Shown here: in pieces, positions 24,640 to 38,060 of the stretch | How the letters are laid out: each line of letters opens with the position of its first letter | Numbering within the stretch: the first letter of the stretch is position 1 | Source: Torymus aiolomorphi | Taxonomy: Eukaryota > Arthropoda > Insecta > Hymenoptera > Torymidae | Assembly: GCA_036365515.1 (NCBI GenBank) | Contig: CM070873.1 | Location: forward strand, 68,941,529-69,005,528 | Reading direction: 5' to 3' | Length of the DNA stretch: 64,000 bases | Made by a program: the position numbers and the translations under genes | Notes under the pieces: model-generated | The model's database searches: none | What the model was told of the DNA's origin: nothing | Seen by the model: the letters and a program-made list of their open reading frames with translations, nothing else

Positions 24640-25450
24640 AGAATGTCAGATATATACACCACCTAAAAGCGAGCAGCTCGGAAAGTTTTTCCTTATCATC
24701 CCGCAGTGCATCTCGGCAACGGCATCCGCGGAATTATAGGCCGCACCGCGAGCCGCGTCTACTTTCGCGCTTTACGGCCGCGTCGTAAATCATCCCATTA
24801 TAGACAAAAAAGACAAAGAATCGCTGCGCCGCAAGTTACATAAACTAGAAATCGCCCGTGATGATGCATTAAAAAAAAAAAAATGTGCCATCCTACCATC
24901 TCTATTTTCTCGGAAACCGCAGACCGAACAATTCTATACATCGCGCGCGAAAGTGGTTCGAATCATCCACACGCGGCATAAAAAAGTGCCTCCTTTTACA
25001 TTTATCACGACCCCATCGCGCTTTACGCAGTCTAGTATACTGTATCGAGGCCGCGAAAATAAGAGACGCTGCACGCACGCGACTGTAAAAACGCGCCGCG
25101 CGACGACACACCACATAGCAGCGCGGCGATAACAGTCGTAACGGTACATCCTCTCTTCCATAATTTCTTCATCAGAAATCGTCGCCGTAAATCAGCCGTG
25201 CCCCGGCCGCTCGACAATGGAGATTCCCTCTCCCTCCCTCGGCGTCACAATCAACCGGATAATTACCCGCGACTGCTTTTCTCGAAAATCCTAGGCTCGA
25301 ACTGTACATACCTATAGTCGGCGATCTCGTTCATTAGCCGCAGCAGCTGACGCGACGAGAGCCGGACGGACGGGTATAAGATATATCCTTCACTTCGCTC
25401 GCGGGGCTAGTTTATACTTCCTGGTGTGTACGCGAGAGAGAATGGCGCGA
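24640..25450. other. CpG-rich island 15 with an exon-like minus-strand stretch
   Basis: CpG-rich throughout, skew less regular than elsewhere. Overlapping frames in 24885-25217 are shadows of GC-rich DNA. See 25312-25406 for a possible exon. Confidence 0.35.
25312..25406 (-). CDS. Possible minus-strand coding exon (low confidence)
   Basis: Between an in-frame TAG at 25409-25407 and a good donor word TATAG|GTATGTAC (last exon base 25312) the minus strand encodes a protein-like stretch that includes YPSVRLSSRQLLRLMNEIAD. The acceptor before it is weak (AACTAG). Without splicing the frame continues about 15 residues to a stop. No family recognised. Confidence 0.2.
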
Positions 25451-25642
25451 AAATATTCCCCGAGATAAAGATTATATTAACTCTAGTGCTGGATAGCACA
25501 GCGAGGATTTATAAAAGCGGGGCTGTAAAAATATCCACGTTATGGGTATTATAGAAAGAAAGTTTGTAATCCCGCGCTGGTTTATTCGTCGTAAAATTAC
25601 GGGATCCGCAGGGGGACGGAAGGATTGTACAATTATATATAT

Positions 25643-25714
<72 letters not shown>

Positions 25715-26389
25715 TTGTTCGTTTTCTTACTTTTTTCCAAACGACGCGGTCTGAAAATGTCCAATTGCGAGTGAACTGAACATATATGTATATACATGCT
25801 GCTACCATGAAACGACTCGCCTAGTTTCGATTCTCGACGATGATAGTGGATTAAAACAAAAAGAGTTTGGGATCATATCTGATTGAATTTAAAGCCCACT
25901 AAATAATCAATTTACTTTTACTTATTTGTATGTATGCGTTATTTATAAGGCTCGTGGATTCTGCATGAGAATTCCCACTCTGTCGTGTGCCCGTCTCCTC
26001 AGCGCTGCGTTCGTGCAGGTCGTACACCTGTTAAGTCAATACATTCCTAATGCGGAGATCACGTAATAACGCAAGAGATGTGGTATGTGTGTGTGTGTGT
26101 GTATGTGTCTATAACAGTGAATGGCCGGCTAAGCGTAGAAGGCAAAACCAGTATTTTATCTTGTTTCGTCAAACTTTCTGTGTGTATAGGAAACGAGACG
26201 CGAAACGGCCGAGGCGAGGCGAGAGCTGGACATATACGTTACAAACAATTGTGATGTTTTTATTTGCTTGTAAACATTTTTATTTACCAATTTCTTTTAT
26301 TTACTAAAAATTTTAGTTTTAGTATCTAATAATACGTGCATATAAAGGATTTTTTTAAGTACAACATAGCCAACGACATTCTATAAATA
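25451..26389. other. Mixed spacer with (AC)n microsatellite
   Basis: Contains the (AC)n tract at 25646-25712, a small CpG patch at 25980-26050 and a (TG)n run near 26085-26102. No gene recognised. Confidence 0.45.
25646..25712. repeat. (AC)n microsatellite
   Basis: A pure AC run of about 33 units preceded by (TA)n. Confidence 0.95.
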
Positions 26390-27010
26390 AAAACAAGCCA
26401 AACGACTAATACAAATTACTAATTCCAGACATTCGCAACCCCAAACAACTCTCCCACGCCTAAAAATAAAAATTCACTCCACCCGCCATACATACATCAC
26501 TTCGGGCACTGCCCCTCGCGAAAATTGTTATTACACCCCATGTGTGCCTATGTACACATATATATGCAATGCGCGATACACGCGCGACGCATTTGTTTCT
26601 TCTTCGACGCGACACACAACAGCGACCGCTAATCAAGCAGATTAAAGCGGACGCGCGTTTCGGCTTTTCCCCGATTTTCGAGAGAGAAAGAGAGACGGGG
26701 GACAGCGGATTACCCTTTGGTGTCATCGGGCAAACGTATGGACACAGAAAGGCCATAACGACGCGAGGGCGTCGGAATTTATTTGGCCGGGGGGCGTCGC
26801 GACGCGCGCACACGCCGTTGTTGTTGCTACCGCTGCTGTTGGCCTTTCGATGGTTCGAGAACACTGTGCGAGTGTACGTAATTGCGGGGTGGAGTTATTG
26901 ATACGGGGAGGGCGGCGGATGGTTTTGTAATTATTGAAATGGCTTTGTGGAATTAAGCGGAGATTGGTGGCGGGTGGTTGAAGTTTTGTAAATCTTTGTA
27001 ATAAAGGTTG
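26390..27010. other. CpG-rich skew-switch island 16
   Basis: C/A-rich 26395-26490 (aaccccaaacaactctccc), core with ACATATATATGC near 26555 and a (GTT)n/(CTG)n patch near 26820, very G/T-rich 26880-26990 (gggagggcggcggatgg). Clear case. Confidence 0.5.
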
Positions 27011-27919
27011 TATAATAGTTTTGTCTTTTAATGAGAAAATATCTTCTGTTTTTTAACTTTTAACAATCAGACTATTTTTTAATAACTAGTACTATACTTG
27101 ATTACGCAGAATTTTTGTCAATTATTCTTCAAATTTGACTTTCGTAACGAATATGATTATAGGATTATAGTTTTTAACAATGTTTCTGAAATTGCATTGA
27201 AAAATCGATATCAAGTGTTTACTTTTGTACGGGCGAGTAGAGGCGAGAGAAGAATGCTAACTTAATTTACGAACGTAGCTATTACACTCACGTACAAGCA
27301 AGTAGAACGAGTCGGACATGGTAAGACGTGTAATCACAAATTTTCTGTATTATGTAATTAGATTCAAGCATGTTTTTCTCGACTTCTTCAAGAACTATAC
27401 AAAACTAAATTTACCTCAAGTCTAAATCATTTATGAATTTTGTAGTTTTGTTTATTTATATTTTCTATTAGAATAAATAATCTTGTACTGTTTCTAATCA
27501 AAACCACATATTTTACATATTTTCTATGTAAATGATAATATTACGCATTTATGCATTTGAGAATGTGCTAATAATAATGTATATTAATTAACATAGTAAT
27601 AAAAAGAAATATATATGAAATGGAAATAAAAATATATATAAAAAGTATCTCTATGTAAAGGAATTTGCAATCATTTGACTAATTTACAAAGCGCTTTACA
27701 TATAAAGAGGAAAAAAATGCGTTTAATGAATTAATTAAACACCAACGTTAAACCTCTTCGTACATTAATTAATAATCCTTTAAAAACTATAATTAAACCT
27801 GATAACGGTGATTTTACGGCACTCGGTAATTATCATCGATTTTTAACTTTTTACAAACGGAAAGCGCAACATCGTTAAAAACAAATAAAATTTCGACATT
27901 TTTCGAAACGCAAAAACCT
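27011..27919. other. AT-rich spacer; isolated donor word
   Basis: Mostly AT-rich. A strong donor word GGACATG|GTAAGACG lies at 27320/27321 at the end of a small GC-richer patch (27225-27320), possibly a non-coding leader exon of a rightward transcript from island 16. Not otherwise supported. Confidence 0.25.
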
Positions 27920-28620
27920 TATAAAATATATTATACCAAACATCCCCTGTCCGACGTAATCGCGAAAATTTCGTGTTTATAAACGCGTGCGCAAACCCGC
28001 GTGAAACCGTTTTATCGCTTATGAATACATATTATAAAACGCAGAGCGGGAAATGCTCGCATAATCGAACTGCCGTTTCGCTGAACTCGCGCGCGCGTTT
28101 AATTAAGTATGCGAGATCCGCAAACGGCGCGCAGCACTTCCGTTTTTCCGACGCGCGATCGATTTTCTTTGTGTGCGCTAAAACCGCCTAAAGGCGATTG
28201 AATAAAAATAATAGCGTACACAGGCAGGCTATATATACGTGTGTATTTGGCTGAGCGACGCTTTTCATTCAAGCGTCGCGCGTAATTACCGCTCCACTGA
28301 TTCGCGCACGCCCGCGCGCGTTTTATCGCGCGGATTGTATAAATTATGCGCGTACGACTGTTTGTTTTAATAATGGCCCGGGAGGATAAAGGCAATTAAA
28401 TTATTTATATAGGGAGAAAGACGGGGGACCGATGCCGCATTTCTCTGTGTGTCTGTGTGCGGATATGTGGTGGAATGCTCGATGGGAATTCGAAAATATG
28501 TGAACTGAATATCATCGATTTTAATTGTATTAAATTAGCATCGATAAGTAATAAATGCATGATGTATTGCTTGGAAAATTAAGATTGTTTATGCGGCTTT
28601 TACCGTTCGAAAAATGAACC
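27920..28620. other. CpG-rich skew-switch island 17
   Basis: Core 27960-28380 rich in CGCG with CTATATATACGTGTG near 28229. Right flank G/T-rich (gtgtgtctgtgtgcgg, atgtggtggaatg near 28445-28475). Confidence 0.4.
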
Positions 28621-28859
28621 ATTTTTTCTGTTTTCATTCGCGAGTTTTATTATTAGTGGCTACGGCCGTGACTCCCGTTTGAACATTCATATAGGCATTT
28701 TTTAATCGATAAAAATAAAAGTTAAAATAGAACATTTTACTACAATATTGTACAACCGTAAAATTCTTTCGACATCTCTGCTAACGAACAGAACTTTTGA
28801 AAAATATATTAAAAGCCATCAAAAAGATAACGTTAATTTGGCTCGTTAATACAAAAACC

Positions 28860-29560
28860 TATTGCCCGCGGAAATTTATTGACTGCAAAGACTCGGCCGT
28901 TAGCTCGCGGCTCCCTCGTAAACGCACACGTTAAAGCCATCGGAGCGCGCAGTTTTCGTACATACTGTTACCTCAGACGCGCCTAACCTTTCTCAATAAC
29001 GAATCGCAATTAACGGGAAAAAAAGGCCAACCTAAAGCACGTACACAAACACAATGTTCTCTCCACATACGTTATTATTACCCAACGAATATTACGCTCT
29101 TTCTCTCTCGCTCACGAAACTAGACTCCACTCAGCAATATATACATCTACTCTCCTCTCCTAAGCGCGCGCGCGCAAAAAATCGAGCAGCGCGAAGACGT
29201 GCAATAAAGCGTTTCGAAATTTTTCAGGCGTCTCGCTCTGCTTATGTCGGCGGCGCGCTACGGTCGATATTTAGTGGCTACTTCTGGAAACGTTATACTT
29301 TAACGGGGCCCGAGCCGTTCAGCTCTATGGCTGAATCGTGTATGTATATAAAAAAAAAAGAAGGCTGCTGCTGATGTGCCGCTGCCGTGGACCGTTGCCT
29401 TGTTCGTGTATATGTATTATACCAGCGGGCTATACTGGAGAATGGAGGAAGAGTGCAGCGAGAATGGAATTCAATCTTATCGGGTGTCTCCCTCTCTCGC
29501 TCTCCGGCTCTGGCTTATTTTTGTCGGAATTATGAATGAAATAATATCTGGCAGTGAGCG
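28860..29560. other. CpG-rich skew-switch island 18
   Basis: Left flank C-rich (28930-29060), core 29160-29330, right flank G-rich (gagaatggaggaagagtgc near 29438). No exon accepted. Confidence 0.4.
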
Positions 29561-29999
29561 TATTCAAGGCTTTCGAATGACAAAATTGATATGGAAATTG
29601 AATTGACAAAATTTAATGTCATAAAATTTTTGTTCTCTTTCAGGCGAGTATAATATCAATAAAAGTCGTTCTTGCGATGGTTCTTTTGTTGAATTTCTTA
29701 TAATACGAGTCTTGTTTCATTTTACTCAAAGTAGAAGGAGACTGGAATAGTTGCACCGGTTATCAACGAAAGTCGAAGTTAATAACGTGTTTTATGCTCG
29801 AAAAAGAAACGAATTTAAATTGAAATCGCGCGTTTAATCTATCGATTATTGCGGTACTGGAATCCAAAATTAATTCCACGTAGAAGAAAAAAAGTTAACA
29901 GTAGTGTTATCTTACAAATATATTAGTAATTTAACTCTGTAGGCACTTTTAATAAACTTTATTCAATTATCTCTTCACGGATTCAATTATAAAACAATT
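29561..29999. other. AT-rich spacer, no gene seen
   Basis: Nothing recognised. Confidence 0.5.
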
Positions 30000-30660
30000 A
30001 CATTAAAAAGAAAACACACTACCGCATTTCAAAAAATGAAAATCCAAACTCCTCATAACATCACGCTATTCGAATCCTCGGCAACCGAGCAACGGGACAG
30101 CCTCTAAAATCCAATGGTCAACAAACTCCTCTCTTACCCGCGTACTTAACCCACAACCGCTGCACATACAGACGACGATTCGCAAGGATATACGCGACAA
30201 AGTCTCTTCTGTCGCTCGGCCTTGGACATTACACTGTCGAAATTCACGGATACATGCGCTCGAAAAGTCCGCTGGCGCGTTCCGGTTGGAGACATCGTCG
30301 GATGAGATATTTCGCATTGTTTCTCTCTCGTGCGCGCGGGGTAAAGAGCGTAAATCCAAAGTGTCAAAGGCCGGCCGCGAGACTATATGTGCGTAATTGA
30401 ATTGAATTATGTGGCGTGCCAGAGCGGGACGCGTAATAATATTGCATGCGTTAAGTAGCATGAGTTATGGGCTGTAAGGCCAAGCGGTCGCGGTGGTGGC
30501 GATCGGTTGCACTTTCGATATTATTTAATCGATTGCTGTGCGTGGCTGTTGTTGATAGTCCACGGTGGCTTGAAAAAACGAAATAATCGATTTTATTGTT
30601 GGTTTTGTACGGTTGGGTAACGGTGAATGGTTGTTTCTGCCTAAATGGTTTTCAATTACG
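30000..30660. other. CpG-rich skew-switch island 19
   Basis: C/A-rich 30015-30180, CpG core 30180-30440, G/T-rich 30460-30650 (gtggtggcgatcggttgc, tacggttgggtaacgg). Clear case; no exon accepted. Confidence 0.5.
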
Positions 30661-31679
30661 CGCGCGTTTATATATTTTTAAAAAATAGGATTGTTATTTT
30701 TTCGAATGCTTTCGAAATCCATTACAAATGAGATAGCAATTAATTCGTAATTTTTAAGTAGAGCTGAAAGGTTTCAGGATATGAAATGCACGGCATTAAA
30801 GTCACTGTATCATTTCCCAATCACAATATGGCCTTCCATTTAATTGTATTTTTTAAGACAGTTTAAATATTGATTAATGGAAGTGAAAGTCGTGAATACG
30901 ACTCTGATATCATTTTTTCAATTGATTGTGTTCACTCTGGATCCGCGATTCACTCTTTTCGCGTCCGTTCACTGGAAAAGTCGACGGATTCATAGATACA
31001 CAATAAAAAAAAAATGTGAAAATGATGAATGCCACATTACGGCATATCGAATGGAACGAGGAAGATTGAAATGGAACAATCTTCATGAAACTATTACGAT
31101 TCCTCCTTCATTTTCTATTTCACTTTCATTTCCTCGAAAAGCACGACTATCTCGTCCCGTCTGATTTATATTAACGCGAGAATCCGCTCGAATGTAATGA
31201 GGCAATTCGAGCGGATCGATTAATGTAAATATTTAATTTTAATCGACCGCAATTGCAGGAATTTCTCTCACGTAGTACGAAGTATACCTTTAAGAAATTA
31301 TAGAGGAATATCGATTGTGTGTATATGTGCACCTTCGGCGCTGAGTGGATTCGCCAGTAGATAAGTTTCATAGTTCATTCTATGCACTTGAAGTGAAACG
31401 ATATAAAGAGACTATATAAGAACGTATCTGTCTATAGCTTTTCATTTGTTTAAAAATATTTACATGTCTGTTGATGTTGGTCTATTTACACAAAACAGAG
31501 CTAATTGATAAAACTTTTAATAATTTACTTGTTATCTACAATATTTCTTGTAAATTGGTAAAACGTTTCTATGTTCGTTTCAAAATCATAAATTTCACTT
31601 CTTCGTGGACAAGCATAATTAATTATTATCTCTACTTCTAAATTTATTATTCAAAATTAATTATATGTTTGAAATAAAT
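30661..31679. other. AT-rich spacer, no gene seen
   Basis: Contains a 95-codon plus-strand frame (30877-31164) of non-gene-like composition. Nothing else recognised. Confidence 0.45.
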
Positions 31680-32560
31680 CTTTCCACAACCGCTCTCTCA
31701 AATCAAGCCGTGATGAAATGCAGTACTCGATATCAAGCCATCGCACGTGTGCGGCATGACACATGCAAATTCTGCACTTCAGTAGCAGCAGCATCACCGT
31801 TGTTATAAAATTCAGCACATCCGTGTCTCCTCCTCACGTACCACCTACCCCCTCTCGCAATGAAACTTTTTCCACCCGAAATAAAACCCATCATCACCAC
31901 CATTCTCCCATCCATCCGAAACCTCACAAATCCCAATCAATAGAACACCGTTGGCCACCTTTCCTCACACTATTCCTTCCACTCACAGCCAACTTTTTTT
32001 GTTTGGATGAAAAAAAAAATTCACCTCTCTCTAATCTCCCGTTCACTTCACTCCGAACCACTTGTCACCACTGTCACTAACCGCCTTCCTTATCTCACAA
32101 ACCTCGCGCGCTCGCGTCGCGAGTATCTCACTCAACACCGAGCGAGAGAGAGAATGAGCGAACGCGACGAAGCTCGCGGGGTGGAAGTCCGTCGCGTACT
32201 AACCGCGCGCGCACTCGGCGTACAACACACATCGCGCGCCGCGCCGCGCCGTGGAACCGAGCCGCTCCGGAAACGGCCGAGAGGTGCGCGCGCGCAAGGT
32301 GGAAGACCCGCGGCATCCGAAAAATCCGGTCTTGCATAAAGAGAGAGAGCGAGGAAGAGAGAGAGAGGACGAGGAACTCTGGCGAGAGTGAGCGCGTGGC
32401 GGTTCCTCTTTTTTGGGATGAGGGGGCCAGCTGTTATCGGACGTTGATATTGATTTTTGATTGCAGTGGGTCGGAGTGAGAGGTGGAAGGGGCGAGGAAG
32501 GAGTATAGGTGAGGGTTGTGGTGAATTTAGGAGGAAATGTATTAATGTTGTCTGGTGGAA
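31680..32560. other. CpG-rich skew-switch island 20
   Basis: 31801-31860 has about 24 C and 6 G; 32461-32520 has about 32 G and 3 C (hand counts). The core 32100-32400 is extremely CpG-rich with (GA)n. A plus-strand donor word ATAG|GTGAGGG at 32508/32509 faces right. It resembles a strong bidirectional promoter. Confidence 0.55.
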
Positions 32561-33879
32561 TGAGAAAACTGGATGGATTTTTAATTAGTAGCGTGCAGGT
32601 GTTTCTGTATTTTGTATAGACGTTCACAAAGTTTTTGTCGAATACAGATAGGATGCGAATGTGTTTTCGAAGTTATTTATTATTTGTTGTGGCAAGTTTA
32701 CCTATTAGATGTAATAGATTTCTGTTACTTTTTGTTTCAAGTATCGACGAGAATAGAATATAACAATACACAGAAGTAGAAACAACTGATTCTGCAATTT
32801 AAGAAGAACTTTAGTTGCCCGAGGAGCTTAATGATAATTGGGAAGAATGCGGTAAAATCTCATTAAACGGGACGAGATTCATAGCTTTGTTCGTCCGCCT
32901 TGGGAGGCTACATTTATCCTACATAATCTATACAGATGTAGTAGTATGTAATCAACTTTATACACAGAATTTCTTTAGACATTCTCTCAAATTAAGATGG
33001 TCTACTTCTGTAAATTATAGGATTTTTTGTTGTGTTTGCAGCGATTAGATGTTTTTGTAGGCATGCCACTTTTAAAAATAACTGTGGTGTCTGTTGGGCA
33101 ATAATATATGATCTATTTTCAAAAAGATGAATCCACTGTTAATATTGCTGTATATTTATTTATTCCAATTTAGAGTACTTTTCCTGTAACATTTCCTGTA
33201 AATTTCTCTCAAGCTTCTGCCAAAAGTCAAGGTAAGAGATTCAATATGAGGTGTGCCTTAACAAAGATTCATTTTATGGGTTGTAAATAATCAAGTTAAC
33301 GGTTACAAAGTACTCTGTTTTCTTTTATTCCTAGTGGCCTTAATTTAAAAAGGATACGTTGTTCTTAAAATACAACAGTTCATTGTATTGCGTTGCATTC
33401 GAAAGTGGAGTGAGAAATAAATTGATACGATAAGTTTATGTTATTATCGTAGAAATCTTATCGTCCCAGGTTTCAAAGCGTTTAATAATAAATTTAATTC
33501 TCTACTCCTGGTAACACATTAAACTAGTTTTCTCGAATTATGAACAATTAATGAAACTGTCTCTTTAGGCTATTATTTTTATGAATTAATACTTCATTAT
33601 CCATTTCCCAATGGACATTCACTCTTGTCTCGCAAAAGAAATATTCTAATCACGCTACCTATCTACACACATGAGTGAATTAGAACGAGTTTTGTTACCA
33701 AAGTGAAATATAATGTTAGCTTATGCATAATTCTTGTATGACTCAACGTTGATTGAATTTTTTCAGCGCAAAAAGGTATATCGCTGAAAAATCAAACCAC
33801 AGCCTACACTATAAATATACAGTTACTTTCAGTTATGACCTTTTTTAAACTGTTCTTTTCAAACAAGAACCTCAAAAAA
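32561..33879 (+). other. Spacer with unresolved exon-like pieces
   Basis: Candidate pieces: an ATG at 32653 followed by a hydrophobic, signal-like stretch (MRMCFRSYLLFVVASLPI); a 37-base piece 32815-32851 ending GCG|GTAAAA; a piece starting at 33042 after a good acceptor TTGTGTTTGCAG; and a 58-base piece 33173-33230 bounded by CCAATTTAG and AAG|GTAAGAG. Splicing 32851 to 33042 gives an open Cys-rich frame (RCFCRHATFKNNCGVC) to TGA at 33128-33130, but phases with the ATG piece do not match and a second frame is also open. Treat as unresolved. Confidence 0.2.
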
Positions 33880-34500
33880 AATCAATTACATAAAACACCA
33901 ATTAAAACGATACCAACCCAGACACAACAAAAAACTCCCGCGCACAAATGTACGGAACCTTATCTCAGCGACAAAAATTGTGTCAGTCAGTTTCTCTGCA
34001 GTAACGAACGTTTCGAACGAAAGATCGCCGGGGCGTCGTCGCAGGTGCCGAGTTACCGGAATCGGTGTAAGTACATCGAGGCCGAAAAATTGCAACACCG
34101 TCATGTTATATATACACAGGCTCTCTCCTTCGCCGCTGGAGCAGAAGAAAGGTGTCGAGTGATACACCGCACGTTGCGGCCTTGCGAATTGCGCGCGCGC
34201 GCGCGCGCTCACACCGGCTACTCGATCGAATTTCATGAGTAATTTCACCCGAGATTACCGGGTAATTTTAAATCGCAGCTTGAGCGATCGAGATATTTTT
34301 ACCCCCGCGCTCACGATGACATTGCTCAATCTCGCGCTCGCTCTTTCTTTTCGTATCAATCGGTGTACTGTGATACGACGTTTTTGTGTGTCGGTCGTGT
34401 TTTGTTTTGTTTTATCTTTTCAATTATCGAATTATGGGCGGGCATTGTTTGGATTGGACGCGGTTATTTTGGTTGTGATCTCTACTCGGATTACCGTGAC
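33880..34500. other. CpG-rich skew-switch island 21
   Basis: C/A-rich left flank (ccaacccagacacaac near 33915), core with TTATATATACACAGG near 34107 and a (GC)n run near 34190, G/T-rich right flank (gggcgggcattgtttgg near 34437). Confidence 0.45.
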
Positions 34501-34889
34501 AGTTATGTTCATGTATAGAAATGAATCGATTGCGAAAGATCAGAATTAACCATTTTACTTCTGTTTGTAGTAAAGGTATCATTTAAAATTATAAAACCTG
34601 TTTTTTTTTACTCGAAAATAAAGATTTATAAATAAAAGTCAACTTGAGGCTAATACTGAAACCACTTGAAAAATATATCTTCTAAATGTTCAACATTGTA
34701 AAGTAAGCAGTTTCTAAAACTGTATAATTGAAAGCTAAAAATACTGTATTATTATCACATTTCATAAATTTTAAATCAGGAAAATTTCATTCATATTCAC
34801 AGTACCACAACAAGGTACGTTTAAAAATCCATATCCGTAGCTCAAATTACACATATAGCAAAGAGCCCAAGAAAACTCTTAATCAATTA
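34501..34889. other. AT-rich spacer, no gene seen
   Basis: Nothing recognised. Confidence 0.5.
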
Positions 34890-35080
34890 CCTTGTACCTC
34901 CGGTATAATATATCAACGACCAACACCTTTCCCATAAAAAAAAACCTTAACTCCCCTCCCTTTAGCGCAAAAACTAAAATCCCATCCGACGACCGTCGAT
35001 AAAGTTCCTCAAACTCCCGAATCAATTAGCAGACGTGGTGTCAGCGCTTTCCCGACAAGCTTTCTCTCCCCACCCACTTA

Positions 35081-35127
<47 letters not shown>

Positions 35128-36060
35128 TTCTTCTGTCGCCCATTAACCATCGAAGCTCAGCTCGCGCCTCCGATAAAGAAAACGTCCGCGCGCGCGTACG
35201 CTCGCGACTCCTCGTTTTCTCTCTTCCCCCGCCCGTCGAGATCATCGGCTCAGCGATCCATCATCGGTTTATCGCGCGCGCAGATGCTACCGGTGCGCGT
35301 GCGCGAGAGAGAGAGGAGCGCATGACAAATAGCGCGACGGAAGCGGTTTTCTTTCCCGCCGCGCGCTATGACTTTCGGCGTGTATGTGTGGGTCGTATAG
35401 AACGAGTTTCCCGCCGCGATAAATTCGTCCTGCGTGTGTATGTATATATATATACGTACACACACATATATACAATTCATGGGCTATTTATAGGTAATAA
35501 AAGCTAGGCGGGTATAACGGTGCGCGCTCGCCGCTGCTGTCCGTAAGTTGTAATTTACTCGGAGAGGTAGCGGAGAGTGCGGATGAGACGGAAGAGAGAG
35601 AGAGAGAGAGAGGGGGTTGTCGGAATTATGATTGCTCGAGCTAATTTTAAATATCGCGAGAGAGTGAGAGGAAGAGAGTGGATGCGCGCGTGTTATACGG
35701 CCGCGTTGAGATTTTTACGCCTCGCGTCCAGTCGAGAGAGCAGAGTGCAGCGCCGATCGATATGCCGGGTTGTTAGTTTTCGTCTCGGCAGAGTGAATTA
35801 CGATTTTTAAGAGTACGCGTGTGGAGAGAAGTGGATGGTAAATTATGACGCGGAGTAGAACCGGTTTGACGCGCGCGCGTGTACGTCTGGAGAGAAAAAT
35901 GTTTTCTAAGATTTGCTAACAATCATTTGTCATGAACACTATTTGTATAAATAGAAAGCTGTGATGTTGAGGTGTGAAAGTAAGGGTTATACAGGTATTT
36001 TGTGGAAAGTTGATGTTTCTTGTAGAATTTTACTTTCATCGTCGGAGTTAGATGGTGTTT
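34890..36060. other. CpG-rich skew-switch island 22
   Basis: C/A-rich 34900-35110 with (CA)n at 35090-35123, CpG core with GTATATATATATACG near 35442, (GA)n near 35598, G-rich right flank to 36060. No exon accepted. Confidence 0.5.
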
Positions 36061-36189
36061 GTTTATATGACCGTCTAGCTGAAAGAAGTAAAAATGCCAA
36101 CGAGGTTATAGAAAATCAATAAGTTTCGGGAATCCAACATGCAGCAGTACACTGACAGACAGATTTAATCTCGTTATTAAAAAAAAAGT

Positions 36190-36830
36190 CCTTAATTCGT
36201 TATCGCATTTCAACCATCTTCCACCCATTAATCATTCACTGCATGAAATAGTAATACTCACTAATTACTTTTTTCCACAACGGTACATTTTACGCCGCCT
36301 CGTATTGATCTCCGCTCATTAGTATGTCGCGGTAACTTGTAACAGTTTTTCGCGATGCTTTATTTTCGTACCTTTATCTATACACAGTTTCTCCTTATAG
36401 ACATGATTTTCCTCGCACCGGAATCAGACGCGCCGAGCAATTAGCAACGTTTTCGAAATATGTTTTTTGCGTGCGCGCGTGCGGCATTTATGCGTCGCGT
36501 AACTTATAACGTCCTTAGGCCGATATGCGTTTTGCGCGTGTATACATATAGGCAGACGCCGTGTCAGCTGTGCGTGACATGTGCGTAACGCCTAGCCTAC
36601 GTGTGTGTGAATATGCACATGCTGTTTTTATGCGAAACGCCTATAGACCCCCGAGTTTTCGGTTTCTGGGTGTAGGGGAATTTTACGAAGGGTACACATA
36701 TAAGATATGCAACTGTAATACAAAATGTGAACATTTTATGCGTTTGTTTAGTCATTTTAATCTATGTAAGAATGAATCTTTTGAAAGGAAAATGAGGGTT
36801 ATGGTTGTTAATTTCTGGTAGAACACATTC
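36190..36830. other. CpG-rich skew-switch island 23
   Basis: C-rich left flank (caaccatcttccaccc near 36210), core 36420-36600, G/T-rich right flank (tgggtgtaggggaa near 36666; gagggttatggttg near 36793). Confidence 0.4.
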
Positions 36831-37539
36831 GATATCATTAAGATTAATCATATAACGTTTATGTTTATTCTTCAGATAAAATTATTTTATGTTAACTCCA
36901 AATTTATTTGAAATACCGAATCTTGTGTACAATTAATTTCGCATATGTTATGCAACAGATTCCAAGTAGGATGAAATTGCAGTTTCTTAAAATAATCCAA
37001 GGATGTGGAATCACAGTAATTTACGTATACCTGCTCTCTTCGTTTCATGGTATAATCATGGAACAAATTAAAGTTCTTAAAGATCGAAAAATAGTGCGTC
37101 GCATTGTAATACAACGTCCCTGGCTTAATAAAAAGGCAATAAATTTACATTAAGAGCTACTTCATCACATAATTAATCGGAAAGGAGGTTAAGATGCGAA
37201 TAAATTCAAAATTAGCACCAAATTCACAAGACAGGTTATTTAAAATGTTGCGCAATATTTCATTATTGATATCATTAAGTTGTCAATGATAAATTATATA
37301 TGTTCGTTTTCATCTAAATTAGAAATTCGATGATTAGAAGTTGCAAAGTAACATCTCATTAATATGCAAATAAATATTAACTTTTCGCATATATGTTCAA
37401 GTATAATAAAAACCTAAAAATACACTTTTAAAAATTTAATCCTGACTTTTAAAAGAATTTTAAAAATAATGACCCCATAAAGCACACGAAATTGTGAATT
37501 ACGAAATAAATCGCCAAAAGTTAAAATAACCTTCAAGCC
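36831..37539. other. AT-rich spacer, no gene seen
   Basis: An 81-codon plus-strand frame without an ATG start (36908-37153) is open, as is the opposite strand. No family recognised; considered chance. Confidence 0.4.
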
Positions 37540-38060
37540 GAAAATTCGTAACTCGTCAGCACATATTAAACTTCGTGTTTACGCGAAAAAAGCCGGCTTT
37601 ACGTGCAAAGATTGATTCGAGGCATGAGCGTGCTGTGCGCAAAAATATAAAACCGAGCGGGCAATCTCCTCCGCGCGTCAGACGGGCCGCGCGAGCTGAC
37701 GAAGGAAAGTGAATGGATGGGGACTTTGAAGTCAAAAATAGCCGAAAAATCCCCGTCCACCTCTGATGCGTGAAAGTGAGGGGCGCGCGCAGAAAAATTT
37801 CGGCGAGACGAAGGCAGGCACGCGCGCGCGTGAGAGCAGCCGGCGAAACTTAACGGCTTGTCACGGGACCTGACGGCAAAGGAACAGCTTGTAATAATGT
37901 AAGCCCTGGCGACGTGCACGAAGAGAGTTTTTTACGCTGATGTATAATGTTGGGTAAAGTCTGTGAGAGAGAAAAATTTGTCTGGAGATATAAAATTCGG
38001 CGCAAGTCAATATAAGTTATATAGCTTTTGTTCGATGAAAATGTATTTCGTTAGAAGTTT
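37540..38060. other. CpG-rich island 24
   Basis: CpG-rich core 37570-37850 with a moderately G-rich right flank. Nothing gene-like. Confidence 0.35.

Noticed and set aside
24950..24970. GGTTCGAATC word resembling a tRNA B box
   Set aside because: No A box, acceptor stem or anticodon arm at the right distance.
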